Positions 43,588 through 52,284 are shown, counted from the stretch's first letter. The stretch: 64,000 nucleotides of DNA from Sulfurospirillaceae bacterium (GCA_028684065.1 JAQUGO010000001.1:248001-312000); one strand, 5' to 3'. The notes: generated by a model not told the origin, from the sequence alone. Translations and numbers: made by a program.

Positions 43588-46077
43588 TTACTCATCATAA
43601 TGTGAAAAATAAGTTTTGCACAATTCAGTAGAACATTCTGCAAATAAATCCGAAAGTGTAGAGAGCATCGTATCAAGTTTTGTATAACTTTGCTCATCTT
43701 CTAACTCCATGACATCGCTTAGTTTCGTAAGCTTTAACAATGAATACGCTTTAAACATGGGGGCTTCATGCGCTGTTAAATAAGGTTTTGACTTGGGCAG
43801 CGTTTTAAACTCTCCTAATAATTTATTCGTAATATAGCTTAGTGACTTTGGAAATTGTGGATTAAACACTAAAAACTCTATCACATTCTCCAACTGTAAA
43901 GCACTTTTATATTGTGTGCGATAAGCATTAAAACTCTCACTCGAGCTTAATATCCCTTCTAAAAGGTCATAAGCAACCGATTTATCCAACTTGAAGCAGA
44001 GCATTGAACGCGCTTTTGAGATAAACAATAAAGCATTTTCAATCGTATACCCAATTTCAAAAAGGGTGAGCCCCTGCTCTTTATACATACTCTCATCCAC
44101 TAATTCTTTATACGCTGTAAAATAAATCAATACTTTATCTAATTCACTGAGTACCGCTCTTTTAGAGTTATTTTGTTTGCGAACAAAGATAAACCACTCT
44201 TTTTGCAATTTATCAAAAATTTTTGCCGATTCGACTGCAAGTAAATTTTTGACGGCAACATTAGCATTAGCCAGCATCCCAATCGTATACGTAAGAGAAC
44301 CTGTTTTATACCTATCTCTAATGACAGAGAGTATTTCATTCATCGGGTTTAAATGCAATTTTTCTTGCATTGTCTCATCTAAAAAACCAGGATACGTCAT
44401 CGTTAGATGCGTCAAGGCATTTTGTAACATACGTTGTGAGTCGTTTGTTTCCATCTCTTCATAACGATAGGTATTGGCCATGTTTTTGAGTAAATATCGC
44501 AAAAAGCGTGAGGTGGTAATTGAGCGTGCAAGATAACGCCCGAGCCAAAAGAGATTTTCCGCTTTAAGGGTTGACATGTGTCTTAGTGATGTTTCAACGT
44601 AAGGTGCATTTTTGAAGATATTAGCGTTATCATTTCTTTTATCCGTACCTAATATCCACAAATCTTTGCTCGTTCCCCCTCGTTGTGATGACACCAGTAA
44701 CGAATCTTTACTGGCTGAAACACGCACCAAGCCACCATTCATCACCGTGTAATTTTCATCGCGTTTGAGACTATAGGCACGAATAACAGCATTGCGTGGT
44801 TCTATTTTTTCACTGGTATAATTAGGAATTGTTGAAAAACTAATCTCTTCTTGCGCTGCATAAAAGTTAGGACTTTTGATGATGGTTTCTCTAAGCTCGG
44901 CCAGTGCTTCAAATGATAAATTACGGCATAAATATGTCTTGACCGATTCTGTTCTATCAATTTTTTTAACAATAAGCGTGCTTAAATTTTCAAGTACATA
45001 GGCTAACTCACTGGGTTGACCACACCACCATGTCGCAATTTGTGGCAGGATGAGCTCTTCATTTAAAAAATACTGTGCAATATTTTCCATAAAAGGATTA
45101 AGCCCTATATTTTCTAAAATAGCACTTCCAATAGGGTTTACCATGATTAAATTATCTTGTCGCATGGCATCAACCATGCCAGGTACTCCTAGTTTGGAGT
45201 CATTGCGTAGCTCTAGGGGATCGCAAAATTTATCATCTACTCTTCGAACAAGTGTATTAATAGGTTTAAGCCCACTGAGACTTTTGAGCCAAAGAGCACC
45301 ATTTTTACAGAGTAAATCATCTCCTTGGACTAAATTAGTCTCTAAAAAACTACTCAAATAAGAGTGCTCAAAATAGGTCTCATTATGAGGTCCTGGTGTT
45401 AATACTGCTACTTTTGAAATATCACCATCACTCAGTTTATGTAAGAGTGTTTTAAACTCTTCCACAAATAAAGAAAGCTTTTTAACCTCAATAGCAGGGT
45501 AAAGCTCTTTTGCTATATTATTCAGCGTGAGGCGATTTTCAACACTATACCCCAAACCTGAAGGTGCTTGGGTACGATCACTTATGACCCATAGCTTTCC
45601 ATCAGGACCTCTAGCCATATCTACGGCATAAAAATAAAGATTGAAGTTATCTTTGAATCCAAAATTATAAACTTCACTGCAAAACCCTTTATGTCCGTAA
45701 ATCACTTCTGCAGGGATGATATTATCACGGATGAGTTTTTGCTCACCATACAGGTCTCTAAAAATAAGATTCAAAAGGGTTGCTCGTTGCTTAATCCCTT
45801 TTTTAACCTCTTTCCACTCATCCCCTGTGATAACAAAAGGAATAGGATCAAGCCTCCACGGACGATTTCCATTGCCTTCTGGGTTATTATAAATATTGTA
45901 GGTAACACCATTTTCTTCTAAGTGCCAATCAATCTCAGCTTGTCTGCTACCTAACTCTTCTAACCCTTTATTCTGGATACTTTCATATATGCCTCGCCAA
46001 TGCTCTCGTAGATTTTTATTCTCATCGAACATTTCATCAAAAGAAGCAACTGATTTGTAATTTTCAAATAAACCCAT
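43588..46077 (-). CDS. CP ATP-grasp type 2 fused to Alpha-E
   Basis: 829 residues. Residues 1-490 are the circularly permuted ATP-grasp (LTPGPHNETYFEHSYLSSF, IMVNPIGSAILENIG, RGGTSKDLWILG); the rest is Alpha-E, starting around MSTLKAENLFWLGRYLARS. The two parts match the separate proteins of the plus arm, so the cluster has both a split and a fused version. It is 3 bases from the giant upstream. The C-terminal helical region is more divergent. Confidence 0.85.
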   Translation of the reverse strand: MGLFENYKSVASFDEMFDENKNLREHWRGIYESIQNKGLEELGSRQAEIDWHLEENGVTYNIYNNPEGNGNRPWRLDPIPFVITGDEWKEVKKGIKQRATLLNLIFRDLYGEQKLIRDNIIPAEVIYGHKGFCSEVYNFGFKDNFNLYFYAVDMARGPDGKLWVISDRTQAPSGLGYSVENRLTLNNIAKELYPAIEVKKLSLFVEEFKTLLHKLSDGDISKVAVLTPGPHNETYFEHSYLSSFLETNLVQGDDLLCKNGALWLKSLSGLKPINTLVRRVDDKFCDPLELRNDSKLGVPGMVDAMRQDNLIMVNPIGSAILENIGLNPFMENIAQYFLNEELILPQIATWWCGQPSELAYVLENLSTLIVKKIDRTESVKTYLCRNLSFEALAELRETIIKSPNFYAAQEEISFSTIPNYTSEKIEPRNAVIRAYSLKRDENYTVMNGGLVRVSASKDSLLVSSQRGGTSKDLWILGTDKRNDNANIFKNAPYVETSLRHMSTLKAENLFWLGRYLARSITTSRFLRYLLKNMANTYRYEEMETNDSQRMLQNALTHLTMTYPGFLDETMQEKLHLNPMNEILSVIRDRYKTGSLTYTIGMLANANVAVKNLLAVESAKIFDKLQKEWFIFVRKQNNSKRAVLSELDKVLIYFTAYKELVDESMYKEQGLTLFEIGYTIENALLFISKARSMLCFKLDKSVAYDLLEGILSSSESFNAYRTQYKSALQLENVIEFLVFNPQFPKSLSYITNKLLGEFKTLPKSKPYLTAHEAPMFKAYSLLKLTKLSDVMELEDEQSYTKLDTMLSTLSDLFAECSTELCKTYFSHYDE

Positions 46078-46080
46078 GCG

Positions 46081-49000
46081 TTATTTTGTCCACTTTCGTC
46101 TTAAATCTAATGTGTGCGGATACTCAATACTTTTTGGCAATTCTTGGAAATGAAACACTTTCTTTTCAGGATGAGGATGCACGATAACCGCCCGTTTAGC
46201 ACCATTAATACCCACTAGACTGTGCTCAACAATGGATGCAGAAACAGGCTCAACATCGCCTTGCGTGTGGTTAAAATCCCAAAAGCGGTTAATTCTGCGT
46301 GACTCAGCTTCATAGCTGTTCACAGGGAATGAATCATAACTCCTTCCACCAGGATGTGAAACAAAGTAGCTCATACCACCAATAGAGCGATTGTTCCATT
46401 TATCGACTACATCAAAAACTAATGGGGTATCTACTTTTATGGTTGGATGCAAGGCAGACCATGGATTCCACGCTTTGTATTTTACCCCTGCAACAAATTC
46501 TCCTTCAATACCTGTGGGATTTAAAGGAATTGCTACACTGTTGCATGTAAGGGTGTAACGCTCAGGTGTAAAGTTTGTGACTTTCACTTGCACACGCTCT
46601 AACGATGAATCCACATAACGTGCCGTTCCTTGTGAACTGCTCTCCTCACCTAAAACATTCCAAGGCTCAATGGCGGCACGAAGCTCTAAATGAATATTTT
46701 CCACCGTTGCCATACCGTACAATGGAAAACGAAATTCAAAGAAAGGGTCAAACCAATCCAAATTAAAAGGATAACCTTCGTTATTTAAAAAATCGACTAT
46801 ATCACGTAAATCCTCTTTAACATAATGCTCCAATAAAAATTTATCGTGCAGTTGTGTTCCCCATCTGACCAATTTATGCTTATATGGTTTCTTCCAAAAG
46901 AGCGATACTAATGTGCGTACCAGCAACATTTGCATCAGTGACATTTGAGAATGTGGTGGCATATCAAAGGCTCGTAATTCTAAGATACCCAGTCTTCCTG
47001 TGCTTGAATCTGGAGAGTAGAGTTTATCGATACAAAATTCTGAACGATGTGTATTACCCGTAATGTCGGTTAACATGTGACGGAAAAGTCTATCGGTTAG
47101 CCAAAAAGGCACTTCTTCATCTTCAGGTAATTGTCCAAAGGCAATTTCTAACTCATACAAGTTTTCCAATCGTCCTTCATCCACACGTGGTGCTTGCGAT
47201 GTTGGCCCAATAAAAGTGCCTGAGAAAAGATACGAAAGACCTGGATGATGTTGCCAAAATGTAATCAAACTACGCAATAAATCAGGTCGTCTTAGCAATG
47301 GGCTATCACTTGGTTTCATCGCACCAATAGTGACATGATTTCCCCCACCTGTGCCCGTATGTTTACCATCTAACATAAACTTCTCAGTCCCAAGTCGTGA
47401 CGCTCTTGCATCAGCATACAATGTCAAAAGATTATCTGTAAGCTCTTTCCAAGACTGTGCTGGTTGGATATTGACTTCAATAACACCAGGGTCTGGTGTC
47501 ACTTTGATGCGGTCAATCCGTAAATCATGTGCGGGTTCATAACCTTCCAAGATGACTTTCATATCTAATTTCTCAGCCACAGCTTCGATGCTTGCAATCA
47601 AATCCAAAAAGGCTTCAGTATCGTTAAGCGGAGGCAAGAAAAGATACAATTTACCTTCACGTACCTCTGAACACATCGCTGTTCTTACAAACGTTGCATA
47701 ACGATTTTCATGCGTCGTTTTAGCATCCATTTGGGCACATCGCTTCTGAGCATTTTCGATATAATCCCCAAGTTCAGGTGTTGATGCAAATAAATCAGGC
47801 TCAAAATTAAGGGCAAGCTCGACATGTGGTTTTTCTACCAATGAGCCCAATGGTAAGCGTAATCCTAATGGGGAATTTCCAGCTGCTAGATACAAATAAC
47901 CTCGTCTTAGTTCCCATCCAGAAGTCATCCAACGTGTTTTGTTAAATCCTAGAGGTAAGACATATCCAATGGGAACATCCAATCCTTGAGATAAGACTTT
48001 AGCGATGGTTTGTCGCTCAAGTGGGTCTTTAAGATTGTACTTCATAGGGTCTATATCGATAGGAAGTTCAGATTCTTTAATGATATAATACAATGGGTCT
48101 TCATAGGCCTCAATGATATTTTTCTCACTGACACCCAAGGTTAAAGAAAGAGTTTCTAAAAATTTTTTGGCATCTTCGGTAGTGTAGCTATAACTTGCAT
48201 TCATATTGGCCAGTAAAGCATGATTATTCCAAATCGGCTTACCATCTTTACGCCAAATAATCGACGTTTGCCATCTTGGAAGTGGCTCCCCTGGATACCA
48301 CTTACCTTGCGCATAATGTAACATGCCACCCTTGGCAAAAGAGTTCAAAAGTTTTCGAGAAAGGATATCAGCCAATTTACGCTTATGCTCACCATCAGCT
48401 TTAGTATTCCACTCATCTGCTTCCATATCGTCAATGGAGACAAAGGTAGGCTCTCCTCCCATGGACAGCCTGACATCATTGCCTACTAGCTCTTTATCCA
48501 CTTCAAAGCCTAATTGATAAATTGCGTCCCACTGATCATCGCGGTATGGTTTCGTAACACGCGGGGATTCAAAAATACGTGTAACGGTATTTTCATAGAA
48601 AAATTCCGTTTCGCATTTATCACTCATCCCTTCAATCGCGTGAGCACTGTCATACGAAGGTGTACATGCAAGAGGGATATGCCCTTCACCAGCAAACAAT
48701 CCACTCGTGGAATCAAGTCCAACCCAACCAGCACCAGGAATATAAACTTCCGTCCATGCATGTAAATCTGTAAAATCGGCTTCAGGACCACTAGGTCCAT
48801 CAAGGGATTTAACATCGGCTTTAAGTTGCACCAAGTAGCCCGAAACAAAGCGAGAAGCAAGTCCTAAATGACGCAATACCTGTACAAAGAGCCATGCATA
48901 ATCCCGACAACTCCCGAGCTTATTCCCCAGTGTCACTTCGCATGTCTGAACACCTGGATCTAGGCGAATCGTGTAATTTAATGCGTTGTATATTTGTGTG

Positions 49001-49446
49001 TTTAAATAGACTAAAAAATCAATAATGGTTTTTTGGCTCAAATCAAGGTTCGCCATAAAATCTTTCAAAAGTTTACCATCATCAGTGATTTCAAGATAAG
49101 GAGCAAGCTCTTTTTTTAAATCATCTTTATAGCTAAAAGGAAAATCTTTAGCATAATCATCCACAAAAAAATCAAAAGGATTAATCGTAATCAAATCGGC
49201 AATAATTTCTACTTCGATGCTTAATTCTTTGGTTTTTTCAGGAAAAACAAGGCGCGCAAGATAGTTTCCAAAAGGGTCTTGTTGCCAATTAATAAAATGA
49301 TTATCTGGCTTTATTTTTAGTGAGTATGCTTCTATTGGAGTCCTGCTATGAGGGGCAGGACGAAGTCTTATAATATGTGGGGAAAGTGAAATGAATCTAT
49401 CATACTTATACGCCGTTTTATGTGATATAACTACTTTGAGTGACAT
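46081..49446 (-). CDS. Transglutaminase fused to DUF2126
   Basis: 1121 residues. The transglutaminase domain has Cys180 (KLGSCRDYAW), His229 (LHAWTEVY) and Asp245 (GLDSTSG), so the triad is complete. DUF2126 fills the rest from about residue 300, with LSMGGEPTFVSIDD, GRLGILELRAFDMPPHSQMS and a beta-rich end. Some authors compare DUF2126 with glutamine-synthetase-like COOH-NH2 ligases, but I cannot confirm that by eye. It is the first gene of the minus arm, with an extended -10 element upstream. Confidence 0.87.
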   Translation of the reverse strand: MSLKVVISHKTAYKYDRFISLSPHIIRLRPAPHSRTPIEAYSLKIKPDNHFINWQQDPFGNYLARLVFPEKTKELSIEVEIIADLITINPFDFFVDDYAKDFPFSYKDDLKKELAPYLEITDDGKLLKDFMANLDLSQKTIIDFLVYLNTQIYNALNYTIRLDPGVQTCEVTLGNKLGSCRDYAWLFVQVLRHLGLASRFVSGYLVQLKADVKSLDGPSGPEADFTDLHAWTEVYIPGAGWVGLDSTSGLFAGEGHIPLACTPSYDSAHAIEGMSDKCETEFFYENTVTRIFESPRVTKPYRDDQWDAIYQLGFEVDKELVGNDVRLSMGGEPTFVSIDDMEADEWNTKADGEHKRKLADILSRKLLNSFAKGGMLHYAQGKWYPGEPLPRWQTSIIWRKDGKPIWNNHALLANMNASYSYTTEDAKKFLETLSLTLGVSEKNIIEAYEDPLYYIIKESELPIDIDPMKYNLKDPLERQTIAKVLSQGLDVPIGYVLPLGFNKTRWMTSGWELRRGYLYLAAGNSPLGLRLPLGSLVEKPHVELALNFEPDLFASTPELGDYIENAQKRCAQMDAKTTHENRYATFVRTAMCSEVREGKLYLFLPPLNDTEAFLDLIASIEAVAEKLDMKVILEGYEPAHDLRIDRIKVTPDPGVIEVNIQPAQSWKELTDNLLTLYADARASRLGTEKFMLDGKHTGTGGGNHVTIGAMKPSDSPLLRRPDLLRSLITFWQHHPGLSYLFSGTFIGPTSQAPRVDEGRLENLYELEIAFGQLPEDEEVPFWLTDRLFRHMLTDITGNTHRSEFCIDKLYSPDSSTGRLGILELRAFDMPPHSQMSLMQMLLVRTLVSLFWKKPYKHKLVRWGTQLHDKFLLEHYVKEDLRDIVDFLNNEGYPFNLDWFDPFFEFRFPLYGMATVENIHLELRAAIEPWNVLGEESSSQGTARYVDSSLERVQVKVTNFTPERYTLTCNSVAIPLNPTGIEGEFVAGVKYKAWNPWSALHPTIKVDTPLVFDVVDKWNNRSIGGMSYFVSHPGGRSYDSFPVNSYEAESRRINRFWDFNHTQGDVEPVSASIVEHSLVGINGAKRAVIVHPHPEKKVFHFQELPKSIEYPHTLDLRRKWTK

Positions 49447-49484
49447 GACTTTCCTTTGAATGCAGTTTTGCTTAATATGTTACT

Positions 49485-49493
49485 ATTATAGCA
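49485..49493 (-). promoter_or_regulatory. Extended -10 promoter of the transglutaminase operon
   Basis: On the minus strand TGC TATAAT (49493 to 49485), about 38 bases upstream of the ATG at 49446. No good -35, as usual for extended -10 promoters. AAAGG before the start is the ribosome site. Confidence 0.6.
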
Positions 49494-49557
49494 TTAACTC
49501 CACAAGATTCGTTACCCTAAAAGCGCTATTTTTATACAACATTTTCCCTATCAATTT

Positions 49558-49566
49558 GCCGATATA
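49558..49566 (+). promoter_or_regulatory. Possible sigma-28 (FliA) -10 element
   Basis: GCCGATATA at 49558-49566, near the GCCGATAA flagellar -10 consensus, 29 bases before the YjfB gene. The -35 box is not clear (TACAACAT is too far). It would fit a flagellar gene but is weak alone. Confidence 0.4.
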
Positions 49567-49594
49567 GTTATAACTCTATTTAAAGGAGTGAACA

Positions 49595-49777
49595 ATGGAT
49601 GCTATTAGTAGCAATGTCAGCACAGATATTAGTATCTATGCAATGAAAAAGGCGATCGAGTCTCAAGGAGATGTGATCTTGAAGGTACTTGAGAGTGCTC
49701 AAACGCCTCAAACGACTCCTTCACAATCAGGTTTGGCATCTGAGGGTATTGGCCAAACACTGGACTTAAGAGCCTAG
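49595..49777 (+). CDS. YjfB family putative motility protein
   Basis: 60 residues. ISSNVSTDISIYAMKKAIESQGDVILKVLES is typical of YjfB, a short helical protein found near flagellar or motility genes; the function is unknown. It has a good AAAGGAG site and a terminator follows. No flagellar gene is adjacent. Confidence 0.78.
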   Translation: MDAISSNVSTDISIYAMKKAIESQGDVILKVLESAQTPQTTPSQSGLASEGIGQTLDLRA

Positions 49778-49797
49778 AGTTAAAGATACCCACTCCC

Positions 49798-49824
49798 CTA
49801 ATTCCCACGTTTTGTGGGAGTTAG
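49798..49824 (+). terminator. Terminator after the YjfB gene
   Basis: CTAATTCCCAC, loop GTTTT, GTGGGAGTTAG: eleven pairs including one G-T, followed by ATTTCATTTT. Confidence 0.75.
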
Positions 49825-49896
49825 ATTTCATTTTGAAAGATATTTTCTCTCTTATTTTTTTCTTGCGTATAATAACCCAATCCAAGGAGTTATAAC

Positions 49897-51195
49897 GTGA
49901 TAATCCATCTTGATTTAGACTGCTTTTTTGTCTCAGCAGAGCGAACGAGAACACCTTTTTTAAAAAACAAACCTGTTGTCGTTTGTAAAAGTGGCGATAG
50001 AACTATCTTTAGCGCACAAGACCAAGCCAGCGTTATCACTGATTCGGTGGGGGCGTTTAACAGCATTTTTCAGCAACAATCTCATTTTGAAACGTACAAT
50101 AAAGAAGCATGGAAAAAAAAGTTTATGGATGAAAACGGCAATATTCACGGTATCGTCATCGCCAAAAGTTACGAAGCAAAGCCTTATGGTATCAAAACAG
50201 GCACACTGCTTCGCGATGCACTGATTATGTGTCCACAACTTCTTATTGTTCCCAGTGACCACCTTTTTTATCAACTTCTCTCCACCAAACTCAAAGCTTT
50301 TTTACAAACTAAAATTCCCATTTTAGAGCAGTATAGCATTGATGAATTTTGGGGTGATTTAAAAGGCTGGGTTAAAGAAGAAGATACCTACGATTTTATC
50401 GCGGCACTTCAAAAAGAGATATTTGAACGCTTTGATTTACCGCTTTCCATCGGCGCTTCTAGTGCGAAATGGATAGCCAAACTCGCCACAGATTTTAACA
50501 AACCTTACGGACTCACGATAGTGCCCAAAGAGAATATTCACGCTTTTGTTTCACCTATGCCTATGGAGAGTTTCCCCGGTATTGGAAGAGCGCTTGCAAA
50601 AAAACTCTCAGGCTATTGCATCAAAACATTGGGCGACGTGATAGAACATCAAAAACTACTGTGTTCATGGGGCCGCATGGGTAAAGATTTGGTGGCTAAA
50701 ATCCAAGGACTTGATAATGAAGCCGTAGTCGCGCATCGTGATCGAAAATCCATCGGTATCTCACGTAATTTTCCCATCACCCATGAACGTGACGAAATCA
50801 AACGGCGTATCATCATTCTCACACGCCACCTTTCGCATACCATCACCAAACTTTCTCTTTGTCCGTCCACCTATTATCTCAAAATCCGTTACGACAATGG
50901 TACGAAAGCACATATTTCAAAAACCATTGAAAGAGGCTTTAGTGAGCATCTCTTTAAAGAAATAGCGTTGCAAGCCTTTACGGAGATAGATGCACATCCC
51001 TATTATGGCATTACGCATTTAAGTATTAGCGCTTCTAATTTCATCACACAAAGCCAAACTAAAACTTTTTCGCTTTTTACCGCGCAAGAAGATGAAAAAT
51101 CTAAAAAGCTCGAAGAAAAAATTACGAAATTACGCGACAAATACGGCATCGACATTGTGCGTTTAGGCGTTGAGAAAAACTCATCGACGGAATAA
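49897..51195 (+). CDS. Y-family DNA polymerase (DinB/ImuB-like)
   Basis: 432 residues. HLDLDCFFVSAER (metal ligand Asp, steric gate) at the N-terminus, YSIDEFWG with the catalytic Asp-Glu, and SFPGIGRALAKKL as helix-hairpin-helix. Translesion synthesis polymerase. Between KPVVVCKSG and IVIAKSYEAKPYG there is an insertion of about 45 residues (roughly 34-80) not found in DinB. The little finger seems complete. Probably active, but the insertion near the fingers could change its specificity. Confidence 0.87.
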   Translation: MIIHLDLDCFFVSAERTRTPFLKNKPVVVCKSGDRTIFSAQDQASVITDSVGAFNSIFQQQSHFETYNKEAWKKKFMDENGNIHGIVIAKSYEAKPYGIKTGTLLRDALIMCPQLLIVPSDHLFYQLLSTKLKAFLQTKIPILEQYSIDEFWGDLKGWVKEEDTYDFIAALQKEIFERFDLPLSIGASSAKWIAKLATDFNKPYGLTIVPKENIHAFVSPMPMESFPGIGRALAKKLSGYCIKTLGDVIEHQKLLCSWGRMGKDLVAKIQGLDNEAVVAHRDRKSIGISRNFPITHERDEIKRRIIILTRHLSHTITKLSLCPSTYYLKIRYDNGTKAHISKTIERGFSEHLFKEIALQAFTEIDAHPYYGITHLSISASNFITQSQTKTFSLFTAQEDEKSKKLEEKITKLRDKYGIDIVRLGVEKNSSTE

Positions 51196-51266
51196 GGTGA
51201 AATATACTACAATAGAAAATCCAAGTGTAACTTTTGTTGCACACTCATCACACCTAAAGGTAAGCC

Positions 51267-51572
51267 TTGAAAAAAGTATTTAAACTCCAAGAAGAAAACA
51301 AAAATAGCGACCGACTCGTCGAAGCCATCAAACATGACATCCGAAAATACATCAAACGTGAACGCACCAAAAAACTTCCTCAAGACTTTGGATTTTGGGA
51401 TTTTGATTGCCAATTTGGACAAACCAGTGAAACAGCAAAACCCGTACATTCCGCAGAATTAACCGTAGAACTCGACAAAGCCCTTGCTGAAAAATGGGAC
51501 GCTTGCTACGTCGAAATCATCGCTAAAGCATGCCAAAAACCAAAAACAGCTCCTACCACGAAAGAAGCCTAA
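51267..51572 (+). CDS. DUF6172 family protein
   Basis: 101 residues, soluble and charged. MKKVFKLQEENKNSDRLVEAIKHDIRKY and KKLPQDFGFWDFDCQFG are the marks by which I recognise DUF6172, a small family of unknown function. The gene is preceded by AAGG and ends right before the direct-repeat region. No clear link with the polymerase upstream. Confidence 0.75.
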   Translation: MKKVFKLQEENKNSDRLVEAIKHDIRKYIKRERTKKLPQDFGFWDFDCQFGQTSETAKPVHSAELTVELDKALAEKWDACYVEIIAKACQKPKTAPTTKEA

Positions 51573-51583
51573 ATACATTTTAA

Positions 51584-51697
51584 AGGTTTACATGTAAAGG
51601 TTTTTTGTGCTTTTAGAAAGTTTTTGCACGCAAGGATTGTTGAAAAATTGAAAGTTTAACTCAGACCCCTTTTTCTCTTTTAGGGTTAAAAGAATGA
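51584..51697. repeat. Copy A of a diverged direct repeat of about 115 bp
   Basis: Runs from AGGTTTACATGTAAAGG through TTTTGTGCTTTTA and GCAAGGATTGTTGAAAAA to TTAAAAGAATG. It is about 80 percent alike, by eye, to copy B at 51975-52090. It includes the 3' end of the frameshifted regulator gene. Confidence 0.75.
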
Positions 51698-51884
51698 AGT
51701 CTTGTTCTGCCCGCTTGTACACCACAAAGCAAACCACCCTCTTCGAGCGCTTCTAACTGCTTTATAAGTTGCGAAGGTTTAGTGCCATAAAATATAGCTA
51801 TTTGGCTGGCATCGCATGCTTTTTTGCAAGGATAAATCGCAAAACACGTTCTTTGTCTATTGAGCCAAAAAGCACTTCCAACAT
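51661..51884 (-). pseudogene. Frameshifted winged-helix (ArsR-like) regulator
   Basis: From ATG 51884 the frame reads MLEVLFGSIDKERVLRFILAK and soon stops. After the six-A run (T at 51820-51825) a second frame continues ACDASQIAIFYGTKPSQ, LIKQLEALEEGG and AGRTRLHSFNPKREKGV to a stop at 51661. One extra A restores a single 74-codon gene. The family is a small winged-helix group that often precedes nucleotidyltransferase antitoxins. The shift may be a mutation, a slippage switch or a read error. An operator-promoter upstream is intact. Confidence 0.72.
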
Positions 51885-51912
51885 ATGTACTTCTTTATGG
51901 TTTAAATTACCT

Positions 51913-51943
51913 ACAATATAGTTAATAATACCTATATTGTCAA
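51913..51943 (-). promoter_or_regulatory. Promoter with overlapping inverted repeat for the regulator pseudogene
   Basis: Minus-strand TTGACA (51938-51943), 17 bases, TATATT (51915-51920). ACAATATAG (51913-51921), ten bases, CTATATTGT (51932-51940) is a perfect inverted repeat that overlaps both boxes, as in an autorepressed promoter. Confidence 0.7.
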
Positions 51944-51974
51944 CATTAAATAAGACATTAAAAACGCAATTTCA

Positions 51975-52090
51975 AGGCTTACATGTAAGGGTGTTTTTGT
52001 GCTTTTATAGAAGTTTTTCATGCAAGGATTGTTGAAAAGTTAAAAGCTTAACTCGTACACCTTTTTATGTTTTGGCAAAAAGAATAGTGA
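51975..52090. repeat. Copy B of the diverged direct repeat
   Basis: Matches copy A: AAGGCTTACATGTAAGG, TTTTTGTGCTTTTA, GCAAGGATTGTTGAAAA, CTTAACTCGTACACC, AAAAAGAATAG. It contains what looks like the decayed 3' end of a second regulator gene, now without an open frame. The two copies bracket the frameshifted gene. The remaining stretch up to 52177 holds only tiny frames (one of 18 codons at 52107-52163). Confidence 0.7.
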
Positions 52091-52177
52091 GCTAAGTTCT
52101 AACAAAATGCTAATACCTTTTGATGAATGTATCAAAGCAATGAACACTATCGTTACTGAATAAAGGAGCGCATTGAT

Positions 52178-52249
52178 ATGGAAAATGATTTACATATAAA
52201 AGTATTTTTGAGCAGTTTTATGGGAGTATTTGAAAAAAAAATGACTTGA
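52178..52249 (+). CDS. Doubtful 23-residue reading frame
   Basis: ATG 52178 has a good AAAGGAG site 9 bases upstream and opens 23 codons (MENDLHIKVFLSSFMGVF...). It may be a short peptide or the broken start of a lost gene; there is no family match. The surrounding 51573-52284 contains no other intact gene. Confidence 0.25.
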   Translation: MENDLHIKVFLSSFMGVFEKKMT

Positions 52250-52284
52250 AAAATTACAAGTTTGGCTCTAGTTATTCTTTATTT

